A DNA stretch of 64,000 bases from Prunus persica (GCF_000346465.2 NC_034012.1:4507655-4571654); one strand, 5' to 3'; counted from the stretch's first letter, positions 1 through 12,280 are shown. Program-made: numbers and translations. Notes: a model not told the origin generated them from the sequence alone.

Positions 1-556
1 TAGAAATGTAATAAGAGTAGCATTATTCGGCTTTTATCTTACACTTGGTTATTACCAGTGACAATTCTTGTACACAATATAGGATGCATATTTTAGTTAT
101 GAAAAGGGTCTCAAATCTTTTATGCTGCTCATATTGAAAATGTAGACAAAAGAGATGCAGCATGTATTGTACATTTGAGTGCGTCAACCGTCATCTAAAT
201 ATGAAGTAATAAATTATGTCAACATAGGCAACTGTCAGTCAGGTTAGAATTCATGTAAAATCAAAGCGGCTTTGTCTGTCCACACGTCTTTTATAAATTA
301 TTTTAACACATTGACATTTTATTTTGCTTAAAGAAAAGGAGAAGAAGAAAATGACTGTTTATGAATATGAAACTATAGTCAAAGGACAACTAATCAATGA
401 ATTTAATTTAGAATGTCAATCATCGAACCAATTTCTAGAAAGACAGTGACTCAAACCTAAATATTACAAGTAAAATTTTGAGGTTGGAGGACTAGTCTCT
501 GGAAAATTCCTTGAAGCTAAATAACAATTGAAAACATGGATAAATATATATGTTAT
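1..556. other. Intergenic DNA, left edge
   Basis: AT-rich sequence with no coding potential that I can support. No gene, tRNA or clear repeat was recognised before the MITE that begins at 557. Confidence 0.5.
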
Positions 557-739
557 CAGTCCTGATTTCTTGGACTACAGGGGTCCAAGAGATTTGTGGT
601 CACTCACCGTTGGATGTAAATTCAACGGTTCACTCACTCTTGCACTCTTTTTAAAAAACTTTTTTGAACCATTGGATTAATATCCAACGGTGGGTGACCA
701 CAATCTCTTAAACTCCTGTGATCCAAGAGATCGGGACTG
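557..739. mobile_element. Short MULE-type MITE with 10-bp target duplication
   Basis: The element is 183 bp and begins CAGTCCTGAT; its other end, read in reverse, begins CAGTCCCGAT. The two arms (about 557-632 and 664-739) are inverted repeats of roughly 75 bp at about 80 percent identity, with a short AT/CT-rich loop between them. The 10-mer TATATGTTAT lies immediately outside both ends (547-556 and 740-749). Long terminal inverted repeats with a 9-11 bp target duplication are the signature of Mutator-like elements. There is no coding capacity, so it is non-autonomous. Confidence 0.85.
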
Positions 740-1139
740 TATATGTTATAACAACATAGACTGATGATTTAGTCACGTAATAGTGAGAGTGTAACGATGA
801 TTAAATCTTCAATAATCTTATCTTATCTCAACCCAGCTAGATTGTTTATTTTTGTTGTTGTTATCTCGTTAGCTGATTTGTTTGTCTGAACAATATGCCA
901 GACTATTTTACAGATAAAATATATTACCTGTTTTTGGGGAAACAGATAAAATATTTTACTTTGAAGGCGCATCTTATGCTGCGTGACGTGGCAGTCCCTC
1001 TAAATTTTAAACTGCACATCATCATATGGCATTCATGATTTTTATTCTATCCTATAATAATTCCCTCCTCTTCTCGCTGACCTCTCCTCATTAGAATAAA
1101 AATAAAAATAAAAAACAAATATATAAACAAAACCAAAAC
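740..1139. other. Intergenic region and likely AGD12 promoter
   Basis: AT-rich gap between the MITE and the inferred transcribed leader of the ARF-GAP gene. No ORF is supported. No convincing TATA box was fixed, so the transcription start is only placed near 1140 from the CT-rich leader that follows. Confidence 0.4.
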
Positions 1140-1160
1140 ACAGTTGTTTCAACAATCATC

Positions 1161-1163
<3 letters not shown>

Positions 1164-1207
<44 letters not shown>
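1164..1207 (+). repeat. (CT)22 microsatellite in the AGD12 5' leader
   Basis: An uninterrupted CT dinucleotide tract about 0.95 kb upstream of the AGD12 start codon, in what is probably the 5' untranslated leader. CT tracts near transcription starts are common in plants. It is a likely length-polymorphic marker. Confidence 0.95.
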
Positions 1208-1210
<3 letters not shown>

Positions 1211-2147
1211 GCTGGTTCTTTCTCTGAAGAATCATTCTATAAAGGACATTTCTCATTTCTTCAATTCACTGGTAATATGTCATCTCTCTCATAGATCTTT
1301 CACTGAATCTTTTAATTAGTTTTGTCAGGTGAGCTTTTTTTTCATATGTTATGTTGGTTTCTTTCATTTTCTGGTTCTATGTGAATGGTAGCAGTCGTTA
1401 GATGGATTTGGAACCTCTGATTTGGACCAGTTTTCCACCTTTAATGGCACTTTCTATCCGTTTTGAATGAACCCATCATTAAAACTTTGTCATTCCTTCA
1501 TTGTTGATTTCAGTTTTGATTTGGTAATGATTAATTTATTTCGTTTGATTGGAGCTTTCATCATTTGGAACCTGAGAAAATCAACAATTTCACTAAACTG
1601 TGCCTACCCAAAGTTTAGTTGATCCCCTTTTTCATCTTTTCAAATTTGCGTGGCCAATATTGCCGCAAAATAAAATTCTACCCGTTTTTATCCATTTGTG
1701 AAGCTTTATTAGCCAAACTATAGATATTGTAACTTTGACCAATAGATTCATTTTGAATTTGATGGGGATGTTTCAACAATCGGCAACTTCAAATGATATG
1801 AAACATACATCCATGGTTATATTGCATATTCACAGTGGTATTTGGAATTTCATTGTTTTCAAACTTATTTTTACTTGCATATGAGCTCCACGGAATTAGC
1901 TGGTTAAGAAATATACTGGAATTGCAATATTATCTTCTTTTTGTTTTTTGGTCAATAGATTTTATGCTAAAGAAGTTCAAATTTTGAGGCTTTCATTTGG
2001 GGTGGTATCAGGTGTCTTTGTTTCGCTTTCGGAATCATTTTTGCTCAGATTGGTTGTTTAACTTTCCGTTTTCCAGGCCACTTCGTACTGAATACTTGAA
2101 AAGAACAGGCTTCAATCATTGGATGATTGTAGGTTATTAGCAAAGCA

Positions 2148-4278
2148 ATGAATCACCGTCCAATGGAACTGGGGAGGCCTGCCTCAGGTATGCTTGTAAT
2201 ACTCGAAGCAAAGGAAACAGAAATATTATTTCGTACAAATTGAAAACTTACATATTATGAATTATGCACCATAATTACATCTAGTATTCTGGTGGTAAGA
2301 AAAGAAAGATTGTTTTTAAGTACTTTCCATAATTGTTGGGCAGTAATGTAAGCATTTTTGCATCCGTGTGTATCTGGCGTAAATGTCTTTTAGTTTAATA
2401 CTTTAATCCAGAAAGTGAATGACTTGTATATGCTATACAGGTAAAAGAAGATTAAAAGATCTATTGCTGCAAAAAGATAATCGCTCTTGTGCTGATTGTG
2501 GTGCACCAGATCCTAAATGGGCGTAAGTTTTCCCCATTGATACCCTGAGAATGTATATGTACTTTGTGTCAGTGTTTGTATAGGCACTAAGTCAAAGACT
2601 CTGTTGTTTAAGACATGCTTGTTTCACATGTAAGCTTAAGAGATTAAAGATGAGTGTGTTTGTAAAGCTATTAGTTGACATCCGAAATTCCGACACATAT
2701 CTTTCAAGAAAATTGAAAATAACCATGCATTCTTAAGAAAGTTCACTTCCCGTATCCTTCTAACTTCTTCGATATTAAGGAATCTGTTTGTAACTTCATT
2801 TGCAGGTCAGCAAATATCGGAGTTTTTATATGCTTAAAATGTTGTGGTGTGCATAGGAGCCTTGGTACTCATATATCAAAGGTAAGGGCTCCTGATTGCT
2901 GGATGCGTCTCCAATTTAATTTTTTATAATGGAAACAATTTTCCAGCAGAAAAACATGACAGATGACTAGTTAGGGATAGGCTGATAACCACATGTACGT
3001 TCTACCTGCCGTTTCTTTACTACCAGCAGTTATGTCATGAACAAAGATGACAACACATGTCCACCCACTTGGCCCTGAACTAAGTGGTCTCTCCCCTCCC
3101 CCTCTTCCGTTTTCTTTCTGAAATAGGTATTATGAAACCAAAGTTTGTGTACTAGTTAAGTTTTCATTGTATTGCACCAAGACAGTCATAATTTGGAGTT
3201 TTGGTTGCAGAATTATAATATAACTAACTTTTAAAGAAACAGTCAGAAGCATGATTGTTATTTACGATATGAAATCTGTTGACCAAAAGGGAACATGCAA
3301 ATGATTGATCACATCTGCTTGCATCAAGGAAGTTAATTTAATTATCGACATGAATCCTTGGTTGATTGAATTGCATCACGAGGAAACTGGGGAAGTTTAT
3401 TTCATTTCTTTTACCAAAAAATCTTATAGTTTTTTCAGATTGCCTTCTTCTTTCTGTTTTTAGGGTGATACCCACAGTAGAACTATTTCAGGCTTGCGGC
3501 GAATCAGTCAAATGTTGCTTAATTGATTGATATTTATTATTTCAGGTTTTATCAGTGACACTGGATGAATGGTCTGATGATGAAATTGATGCAATGATAG
3601 AAGTTGGGGGAAATTCTTCTGCTAATGCAATTTATGAGGCTTTTATTCCAGATGGATGTTCAAAGCCTGGACCAGATGCTGGTCACGAGGAACGCTCAAA
3701 ATTCATCCGGTTAGTTATGCTATAGAATTCTAGGATTTCCCATTGAGCAGTTTCAATTGTTGGGTCACTTTTCAGATATTAAAAGTAGTTACATGTTCAT
3801 GTAGGTCAAAGTATGAGGCTCAAGAATTTCTGAAACCTAGCTTGCGGATTAACTCAGGTCCTTCTAGAAAGAACTCTCTTCAGAACACTCTCCAATCAAG
3901 TAGTTTTTCTAGAAAGATTATCGATAGTTTTCGTTCAAATTCTTCGCAGAAAACGGTAAGTATTGTCACATGTTATGTCTGCCTTTCAATTATGTACTTC
4001 AAGAATTAAGGTGAAAATTCATAAAAGTTGGGAGAGTGGGATATAAACTTGTTGAACTATACATGTTTGTAACTTTGGCCTATATTTTGAAATTGGTTAC
4101 AGGAAGGTATGGTAGAATTTATTGGATTATTGAAGGTAAAGGTGATTAGAGGCACAAATTTAGCTATTCGAGATATGATGACAAGTGATCCTTATGTCAT
4201 CCTGACTCTTGGGCAACAGGTTAGTATTCTTTCACTATTGCTTATTACTTGGTAATGAAGCTTCAGAATCCGCTGCAC

Positions 4279-4341
<63 letters not shown>

Positions 4342-5078
4342 TCATTTCCATATATTATATATACTTGGTTTTTGCATATAACAAGGAAGTTGAGGGTAAA
4401 ATTTCCAAGAAAAAGGCTGTTGATGCATGCTTGTCGGCTAGACTTGATTAAACGTAATAACTCATGTATATATTGTGAAATGATATATTAATCAGATAAT
4501 TCAATTTGTGATTAGTCCAGACTGATATTTCTTTCTTTGATGATGGTAATGTTGGTGATAATGTAGACTCTTCAGACGACTATAATAAAAAGTAACTTGA
4601 ATCCGGTCTGGAATGAAGAACTCATGCTGTCTGTTCCTCAGCGATATGGAGCTTTACAGTTGGTACGCATATCTATGTCTTTCCGTTACAGATACTATAT
4701 GCCAAAGATCAGGAAACTCTCATGTAATATTGACGTGTCATTTTACTCTGCCTTTTTCTCATGTAAAACTGAATGTTTCCGGTTGCCACATTGCAGCGGG
4801 TGTTTGATCATGACACGTTCTCGGCTGATGACATAATGGGAGAAGCAGAGGTTGATCTTCAGCCCTTGATAACATCTGCAATGGCATTTGGGGATGCAGG
4901 AATGTTTGGGAACATGCAAATTGGAAAATGGCTGAAGTCAAATGACAATGCCCTCGTAGACGATAGCACTGTTAACATTGTTGATGGGAAGGTAAAACAG
5001 GAGGTGACACTCAAGCTCCAGAATGTGGAATGTGGAGAAATAGATTTAGAACTAGAGTGGATGCCTCTTGAGCAATAG
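2148..5078 (+). CDS. AGD12: ARF GTPase-activating protein with C2 domain (AGD12/ZAC type)
   Basis: Reconstructed from eight exons: 2148-2187, 2441-2522, 2806-2881, 3546-3709, 3805-3955, 4103-4219, 4567-4662 and 4797-5078. All introns are GT-AG and the product is 335 aa. The ArfGAP zinc finger C30-x2-C33-x16-C50-x2-C53 is followed by the arginine finger in VHRSLG (R58). A linker rich in Ser, Arg and Lys leads to a C-terminal C2 domain from about residue 176, with the acidic Ca-binding loops MTSDPY and DHDTFSADD. The family stimulates GTP hydrolysis on ARF GTPases in vesicle traffic, and the C2 domain binds phospholipid. The order ArfGAP then C2 is that of Arabidopsis ZAC/AGD12 (AGD11-13 subgroup). 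The exact paralogue is inferred. Intron 6 carries a long (GA)n tract. Confidence 0.93.
4281..4336 (+). repeat. (GA)28 microsatellite in an AGD12 intron
   Basis: A perfect GA dinucleotide tract inside the intron 4220-4566. Confidence 0.95.
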
Positions 5079-5274
5079 GTAAATAATTTCTTTATTCTTC
5101 CCATTTTATTTTTAATAAGAATCTGTAATTTTTGGTTGAGTTACTTGTATGGAATGGCACCATACACTTGTCTCCATTCTTTTGTATTTGTTTATAGAAA
5201 TTCCAGTTTTCTCTCTTATTTGTGAATCGTTTGACAAAAACCAGAGCATGAGCACATATTCACATTGGTCTTTT

Positions 5275-5410
5275 TTTCTGTCTTTTTATTGTTATTTTTA
5301 TACAAGCGATAATCAACTTTAATATAATCTAAATTACGGGAAGGGGGATTTGAACTCGGATGCAGAGTGGGGAGCACATCAGCTCTAACCAACTTGGCTA
5401 AGCACATTCT
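5275..5410 (-). mobile_element. tRNA-derived SINE
   Basis: Read on the minus strand, the sequence starts with an A-box-like stretch (TAGCCAAGTTGGTTAGAGC) and has a B-box-like GAGTTCAAATCCC about 30 nt later. These are the RNA polymerase III internal promoter pair of a tRNA. A non-tRNA AT-rich body and an A/T-rich tail follow. The spacing and the lack of a foldable cloverleaf argue for a SINE, not a working tRNA. It lies just past the AGD12 stop, probably in the 3' UTR or immediately downstream. Confidence 0.65.
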
Positions 5411-6803
5411 CTCTTTTTTTGTTTGTGTGTAAATGTTCACATTGGTTTGCCTTAATCCACACTGATTGTCTTGTAGTTTTATGGTTGTAGAAGAACGGTG
5501 TAGGGTTTTTTTGTTTCCCTTTTTTGGGTGATATTTATTTGTAATGAGGGTGAGTGAACCCAGTGGAGAGGAAGAGAAAAGGAAAGAGTTACCCTTATCC
5601 CAACCATAGGACAAAAAGGAAAAAGAAAAGAAGGGTATTGTGGCACAGCCGCACAAGTTGAACCAAATCTTTGATTTATTCAGGCTGCTTTATTCAACGA
5701 AAAGCAATCAATGGCCATGGTAGGTTGAAATTGTATGGCAGTTAGATTGTTGAAATAAGAAAAAAGATATAAGAATCCAATTCTTTTTCAAATATTCGAC
5801 GCAATTAACCATTTTATTTGGTTCTTCATCATTATGATTTATAAGCTAAGGACCCCATCATCATCAAATTCATGGCAGGTTATTATTAAGTCCATAATGA
5901 ATTTTCTCATATTTCAGACGCTAACTCAAGTCAACAATGTGAGCTGGATTAAAACCATACCAGCCGACAATTTCCATCCTTTTACGTATGCTAATAATAA
6001 TAATAAAATAGCCTTTTGGTAGATACCACCACGAGATAGTCCTGAAGTTGAGTCATGAGAGAGACATACGTACAAGTAACGGAGTGTATATCTTTTTGTG
6101 ACATAGACAAATACAAAATGGTATACACAGAAAAATATACACCTCATTGCATGTAAGTAAGGCAAAAACATTGTTCATTTGAAATTATAAGGGTGGACAC
6201 TGGATATGCTAATGGAATATTACATACAATAACATCAGGGTCTTACTATTTAGACTATATTTAGTGATTACTTTGTTAGCTACCTCTCTAATAAAGACGG
6301 ATTTCACATACATTAATGGGGTCCATCTCTATTAGAGAGGCGATCATCAATGAATATATTACAAATAGTATTATTGTCACACAGAAAAAGTCGCAAGTTC
6401 ACGATAATTGTAATTATAGTAGTACAAATAGAAGCCAACTAATACAATTTTCTTTAAAACATTTATAAAACAAACCAATTAGTTTTTGGTCAAATAATAT
6501 TTCTTTTTCTAATGTTGAAAGAGGTCCGAAGTTCGTATTTTCACCTCATTCATAAAAGAAAAAAAATGAATTTTCTCTAGAACAGAGAATGCTTCCTAAT
6601 TGATTACATCCAGATAAGAGAAGATTGTGTGGATTAGCAAATAGCAAACGAAAAAAAAAATTTGGACCTCTGCATCCTCTGTCATATAGGATCTACCTCT
6701 TAAGCTTATTCACATGACACTCACGAAAAACATAAAAATGAAAAAGAAAAAAATGGAGCAGAAATCCAGAGAAGCACTAGTTGTTATAATAGAGATCATT
6801 ACC
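5411..6803. other. Intergenic region between AGD12 and the small membrane-protein gene
   Basis: AT-rich, with the 3' flanks of two convergent genes. Short ORFs here overlap repeats or low-complexity sequence and resemble nothing. No RNA gene was found. Confidence 0.5.
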
Positions 6804-7226
6804 TCATGATGACGCTGATGATGGTAATGATTTATGCTTTCGGTTCCTTAACAGATACACAAAGGCAGACGCCACAAACAGAGCGACACCTGTAATCCCA
6901 CAAACCAAACTGGCCAGCAACAGCACATCCTTCACGTGATCTCTGTGGCCGCCGCCACGTGCGACGACGCCGTTCCACCACGACGAGTCGCTCGAGTTCA
7001 TCGCCTTCGGCAATGCCGTCGGCGAATTTTCTCCCCCACCTCCGCCTCCTCCTCCTCCCCCGACGAAGAAAGACTTCACTTCCGTCGGAGACTTCGCGCT
7101 CGCCGGCGGCGAGCCCTGGTATAGGAGTCCGTGATCCGACGGCCGCAGCTCTCGACCTTCCGATTCCATCGCCACCGCCATCAGAAACACTACGATCGCT
7201 CCCCCGATTTCCATGCGAAGCACCAT
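6804..7226 (-). CDS. Small secreted/membrane protein with poly-Gly run and one C-terminal TM helix
   Basis: Single-exon ORF of 140 aa. Residues 1-25 form a hydrophobic signal peptide (MVLRMEIGG, then IVVFLMAVAM). A polar region contains RELRPSDHGL and a run of ten Gly. After a spacer, residues of about 100-128 make one membrane helix (VLLLASLVCGITGVALFV, continuing), followed by the basic tail RNRKHKS. This suggests a type I topology. An ATG 60 nt upstream (7286) is in frame, but a TATAAAA box at 7294-7300 (minus strand) would place transcription start downstream of that ATG, so 7226 is preferred. I do not recognise the family. Similar short plant proteins are annotated only as transmembrane proteins. 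Confidence 0.75.
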   Translation of the reverse strand: MVLRMEIGGAIVVFLMAVAMESEGRELRPSDHGLLYQGSPPASAKSPTEVKSFFVGGGGGGGGGGENSPTALPKAMNSSDSSWWNGVVARGGGHRDHVKDVLLLASLVCGITGVALFVASAFVYLLRNRKHKSLPSSASS

Positions 7227-7293
7227 TCTCTCTCTCTCTGCCTCTGTCTTCGTCTCTGTCTCCAGAGACTTTAGGTCCACACACACTGCGTCG

Positions 7294-7300
7294 TTTTATA
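7294..7300 (-). promoter_or_regulatory. TATA box of the small membrane-protein gene
   Basis: TATAAAA on the minus strand, 68 nt upstream of the chosen start codon. It decides the start-codon choice for 6804-7226. Confidence 0.6.
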
Positions 7301-7319
7301 AGAGTATGAGCACCAAACA

Positions 7320-9272
7320 CTACACTGTTTGATGACGTGAAATTTTATTTATTTTTGGTTTTTTTGTGTTTTTTTTTGTCTGAATTCGGAAAACCGTGTG
7401 ATCGTTGTCGCCTGTCGGAGACCAGTGAGAAGCGAGCAATGACCTCTCTCTATTACAATTCAGAATTCACAGAAAGTCTACTATATATTGACTGTATTGG
7501 TCCTATTATCGCCGCTTGCTTTTTTGTCCTCTACTATTTACCATTTATAAACTCACTCAAAAACTTTTTACTTTCTACTTACTCAGTAAAAATATTAGAA
7601 AAATAAAAGCATAATTTCGAGTTTGTATATCAAGCATATTTTTCGTGAAGCTAATATGTTAACTCACCACGTCTTTTAGAAAAAAAAACATAATTTCTTA
7701 AAAAATAAATGTAGAATTTCAAGTTGGAATATCAAACATATTTTTTGTGAAGCTAATACGTTAGCTCGCTGCGTCTTTATATAAATTATTGTATCTAGTT
7801 TAGTAATTTTTTTCTTAATATTTTACTTAAGTTCAAATTTGACTTTATATATCTTGAAAGTATTTAATGTGCATGACAGAAAAAGATGGGTGGGAATTAA
7901 ATTTTGAAGCAACTATTTTTCTATTGACTGATGACTTGTGAGGGTGAAGCTTTTGCTTTGTATTTTTGTAAAGCTTCTTGTTATTATTTAAGTTTTATTT
8001 TGGAGTGATTGTGAAGATGGGATTTAGACTCAAAAGGATAGTCTTATCTTTCTTCCGGAGCTGATAAGAATAGCATTATTCATCTGTGATGCCAACAGTA
8101 GCTTGTCATTTTGCTTTTTCATTATACGTGATGGGATATGGCCTAACTTTATCCATGCATTACCACTAAGAATATAGCATTATCTGGGGGAATTAACTTT
8201 TTATTTATTTATTAATCTGGAGCTTAACTTTGATGTTAAGTTACTTAGTCTTTGAAAAAAAAGCCAAACGGGGTCTCAGATTCGATTTGCTGACCAATAA
8301 TCTCAAAATCAAAATCTCATAACACATTGATAGTGAACTCCCTTAGCTATCCCCATCTTCCTTTTTTTTTTTTTTGGTCAAATATCTCCATCTTCACTGA
8401 AACAAAGACAATGCCACAATGATCATCTGTCTTTCCTTTTTCTTTCTTTTAATTCGAAGAAAGGGGACACAAATCAAACTTTTACTGTAGATATTGACAG
8501 AAATAGTAACCTTTGCAACAAATCAAACTTTTAATTTTGTAACCATCGTACCATACAATTAATATTATATACATTTGGTACATTAGTGGATAGGTTGGCG
8601 GTCAAGTACGTATCATTGATTTAACACTTCTATTACAATTTTCTTTTTGAAGTCAAAAATTAAACCACAAAGAAGATCCTAATAAAGATCCCTAAAGACT
8701 TTACATCAAAGAGGGTTTTACAAGTCATTGAAGAAGGAAAATGGGAAACTTGTGACCAATATTAGCCCGTAGCGTTTATCACTAAATTAACTTAACGATA
8801 AATATACTGATAATTGAGAATGCGGAATCAAATAAGTGATATACACATATAAAAAGAAACATAGTGATGTTGTAATATTCGAAATAAAATTTGTGAACCA
8901 CCTTCAACAAGGATGTGAGAAAAACCAAACCTCTGCACACAAGAAATACTTCTATTCCAATTGCCAAACTTATTTACCAAATTATGTTTATTATAATTCA
9001 CATTTGGGTTGGGCCCCGTTGGGTTTTATTTATAGCATTATTGCATATCATTATGCTTATGCATGCCTTAAGCAGTAAGCTCTTATAGTAATAATAATAA
9101 TATCTATCCACGTGTTTAGACAAGATAAGATAACTTGAAATCCAGTCTTCCAATGACGTTCGGCTCTGCTGTGAGCTCTCTCTACCCGCCCTTTGTTTCA
9201 AACGAGTACCTGTAGTGTAGAGCTTCACAAAAACAGGACTTTTGGAAAATTCCCAACTTACACTCCATTAAA
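7320..9272. other. Divergent intergenic region between the 7226 gene and AAE14
   Basis: About 1.9 kb of mostly AT-rich DNA. It holds a diverged direct repeat (7613-7678 and 7715-7779) and poly-T runs. Near AAE14 there is a TGGGCC-type site II motif (around 9010). No ORF is credible. Confidence 0.5.
7613..7779. repeat. Diverged direct repeat, two copies
   Basis: Copy 1 (7613-7678) and copy 2 (7715-7779) share AATTTC-AGTTTG-ATATCAA-CATATTTTT-GTGAAGCTAATA-GTTA-CTC and GCGTCTTTA-like ends, about 80 percent identical with 102 bp between starts. Origin unknown; possibly a decayed satellite or transposon piece. Confidence 0.7.
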
Positions 9273-12200
9273 ATGGGCAAGTTCTCAGAGGCCCACATTT
9301 GCGAATGCCTCAGCCTCCTATCAACTCTCCGGGGCAACTCCGTCGTCACTGTCACTGGCAACCGGCGAAAGACCGGCAAGGAATTCGTGGAGAGTGTCAT
9401 GGGTCTGGCCCAAGGCCTGCTCCAACTGGGCCTCGGCTCCGGCGACGTCATCTCAATCGCTGCCTTCAACAGGTTCTGCTTCACTTGCTCACCAAAAATG
9501 CTTTTTGAAAACACTCTTAAGTACTAATATATGGTTGCATACACGAGTTAGACCAATTCGCCGGGAGGTAATAGATTAATTTAAAGTAATTTAGACTATT
9601 GTTTGTATATAAAAAGTATACTAATATATGATCTTGTTATTAATATTATCAGTGAGTTGTATTTGGAGTGGTTACTAGCCGTTGCATTCGTTGGTGCCAT
9701 AGCTGCTCCTCTTAATTACCGATGGGTACGTAAGTAAACTTCAAAATTGTAATTCTGAGAATTACTTGCCATGCAAACCAAATGTAACCCAACATTTTTG
9801 TTGTACTTTTACACATCGCAGAGCTATGAAGAGGCAGTTTTGGCAATGGAGGTAGTGAGGCCAGTAATGTTGGTGACTGATGAAAGCTGTATCCCCTGGT
9901 ATTCTAAGCTCCAACTTCATCATATACCTTCTCTTATGTGGCATGTTTCGTTAGATTCGCCTTTATCGGATTTCTTAAGGACTTCAAGTAATGGTATGAA
10001 GTTTCTAAGACATGGATTTTTCATTTAGATATTGTAACAAACAGAAAGCATTTCTTTGGTTTACCAATTTGGTTAAGATATTACTCTTCATTCTTAAATT
10101 GGGCAGTGTTAAGTACTGAAACGATTAAAAAGGATTCCGTAGGGGACGCGCAATTAAATTACTCCTGGGCACCTGAGGGGGTTGTGATGATATGCTTCAC
10201 TTCTGGTACGAGCTCTCTACTCTGTTTATTTGTTCTTAGAAAAATTTTAGATATTAGTTGTAAGATTATTGGGCTATTTGTCTTAATTACTTATTTGTTC
10301 TTGTTATGTAGGAACCTCTGGAAGGCCAAAGGGAGTTGCCATAAGCCACTCAGCTTTTATTATACAGTCCCTAGCAAAAATTGCCATTGTTGGCTACGGT
10401 GAGGATGATGTATGCATGTGTTCTTTTCATAGTTTGCAATTAGTCAAGGATATTAAGATTAGAATTTGCACGAAAGCAGGGTTGAATTCGGTTTAGCTCA
10501 AGAAACTGAATGAGTTTGCAATGTTTAATTGTGCGGCGATTGCAGGTTTATTTGCATACAGCTCCATTGTGCCACATTGGTGGTTTGTCATCAGCCCTAG
10601 CAATGCTAATGATTGGAGCACGCCATGTCTTGATACCTAAGTTTGAGGCTAAATCTGCCCTTGAAGCCATAGAGCAACATAAGGTTACTACTCTCATCAC
10701 CGTTCCTGCAATGATGGCCGATTTTGTTCTCAAATTCAGGTAATGGTAATTTCCTTATAAGAAAGGCTGTATGAGAAGATTTCTTATGATAGTGTGCTTA
10801 GAGAGTGGAGAAAATCCCACTCGGAAAGCATTCTAATTTTTCGTTTACTAGGTATCGTATTTTACGAGTTCTGTGAAAAGGATTGATCAACATGCATTGC
10901 AAAGCCTTGTACTTGTGCCTTGTGCCATTGGTTTTCTGAGTTCTTGTTCTGAAAGCTGTCAGGGGAATTGAGACATGGAAAGGCATGGAGAGTGTGAAGA
11001 AGATCTTAAATGGAGGTGGAGGTTTGTCAAGTGAACTTACGAAGGCTGCCATCAAATTGTTCCCACAAGCTAAGCTCCTCTCAGCTTATGGTGGGTGCCT
11101 CTTTCCCTAAACCCGTCTTTATAATATACACCTCAGAAATCTGACCTGCAAACTTATATATCTACTTATAATTTCGTTTCTTCTCTTACCCTTCTAATAA
11201 CCAAAGGGATGACGGAGACATGCTCTTCATTGACCTTCATGACCCTGTATGACCCGGGGATTGATGGAAGAAAATTGCAGCCAGTTCACCAAGAAAGAGG
11301 TATTTGTGTTGGCAAGCCTGCTCCTCATGTAGAACTAAGGATCTCTGGGGATGGCTCTTCTCACGTGGGGAGGATCTTAACCAGAGGCCCACATGCGATG
11401 CTTAGATATTGGCAAGGAAGTCCACCAAATGCATCAGTTTCCGGGGATGAAGTATGGCTTGACACAGGCGACATTGGCTCAATTGACGACTCTGGTAATG
11501 TGTGGCTTATTGGACGAGCAAATGGTCGAATCAAGAGTGGAGGGGAGAACATTTACCCTGAAGAGGTAAGATCATATGTTTTATTGACCTCTGTTCTTGT
11601 TTTGTTCAGAAACTAATGAGGGAAAAATGACATAATTAGTAGGAGAAATTACTGTATGCAACGGTTATGTATTAGCTTCTTTCACAATACATATGAGGGA
11701 GCGCTTATTTGTGGTGAAACCTACGTGTATGTTGTGAAAGGAAGGTTATATATAACCGGCGCATACAATCTAGATTTTGTTTGTCCTAAATTACACCAAT
11801 TCGGAAAAGGGTATTTTATTCCTTCTTAAAAAATGATATAGGTGGAGAGAATCCTATTACAACATCCAGGGGTAAATGGTGCTGTTGTGGTGGGAATTCC
11901 AGATGCTCGCCTCACAGAGATGGTTGTGGCTTGTGTTCAAATAAGAGAAGATTGGCAGTGGATAAGTACAAGTATCAGACACTCAGTCTCAAAACAAATG
12001 CTTCAAATGTCCAGTGAGATCCTTTGCCAATTTTGTAAAGAAATGAATTTGACCGGGTATCCTATTTTCTCTCCTAAAACAAAATGATCCTTGGCATTAT
12101 AGGGATTTCAAAATTTTCCTCACAATTGTTTTTTACGATTTTTTTTGCAGGTTTAAGATACCAAAAGTATTTATTTTATGGAAGAAGCCATTTCCACTGA

Positions 12201-12280
12201 CGACTACCGGAAAAATAAGAAGAGACCAAGTCCAGGGAGAGGCTATATCTCAGCGGCAATATATAATTAGCAATCTATGA
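9273..12280 (+). CDS. AAE14: 2-succinylbenzoate-CoA ligase (phylloquinone synthesis), AAE14
   Basis: Ten exons: 9273-9472, 9653-9725, 9822-9993, 10107-10205, 10312-10409, 10546-10739, 10963-11090, 11207-11565, 11842-12056 and 12151-12280. The product is 555 aa, close to the roughly 560 aa of Arabidopsis AAE14. It belongs to the ANL adenylating superfamily: P-loop FTSGTSGRPKG, hinge motif YGMTE, LDTGDIG, GRANGRIKSGGENIYPEE, and C-terminal PLTTTGKIRRD with the catalytic Lys. The enzyme is the plant MenE, activating o-succinylbenzoate with ATP and CoA. The N-terminus (MGKFSEAHICECLSLL) aligns with AAE14 without an obvious long transit peptide. The last three residues are SNL, similar to a non-canonical peroxisomal PTS1. 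All catalytic motifs are intact. Confidence 0.95.

Noticed and set aside
5330..5410. Possible tRNA gene
   Set aside because: A- and B-box words are present, but no cloverleaf or acceptor stem could be formed and the sequence continues into an AT-rich body, so it is called a SINE.
5216..5656. 146-codon ORF on the minus strand after AGD12
   Set aside because: It overlaps the SINE and low-complexity flank, has no recognisable domain, and its composition looks non-coding.
6832..7320. 162-codon Arg-rich ORF overlapping the small membrane-protein gene in another frame
   Set aside because: Frame shadow of a GC-rich coding region; the chosen frame has a signal peptide and membrane helix.
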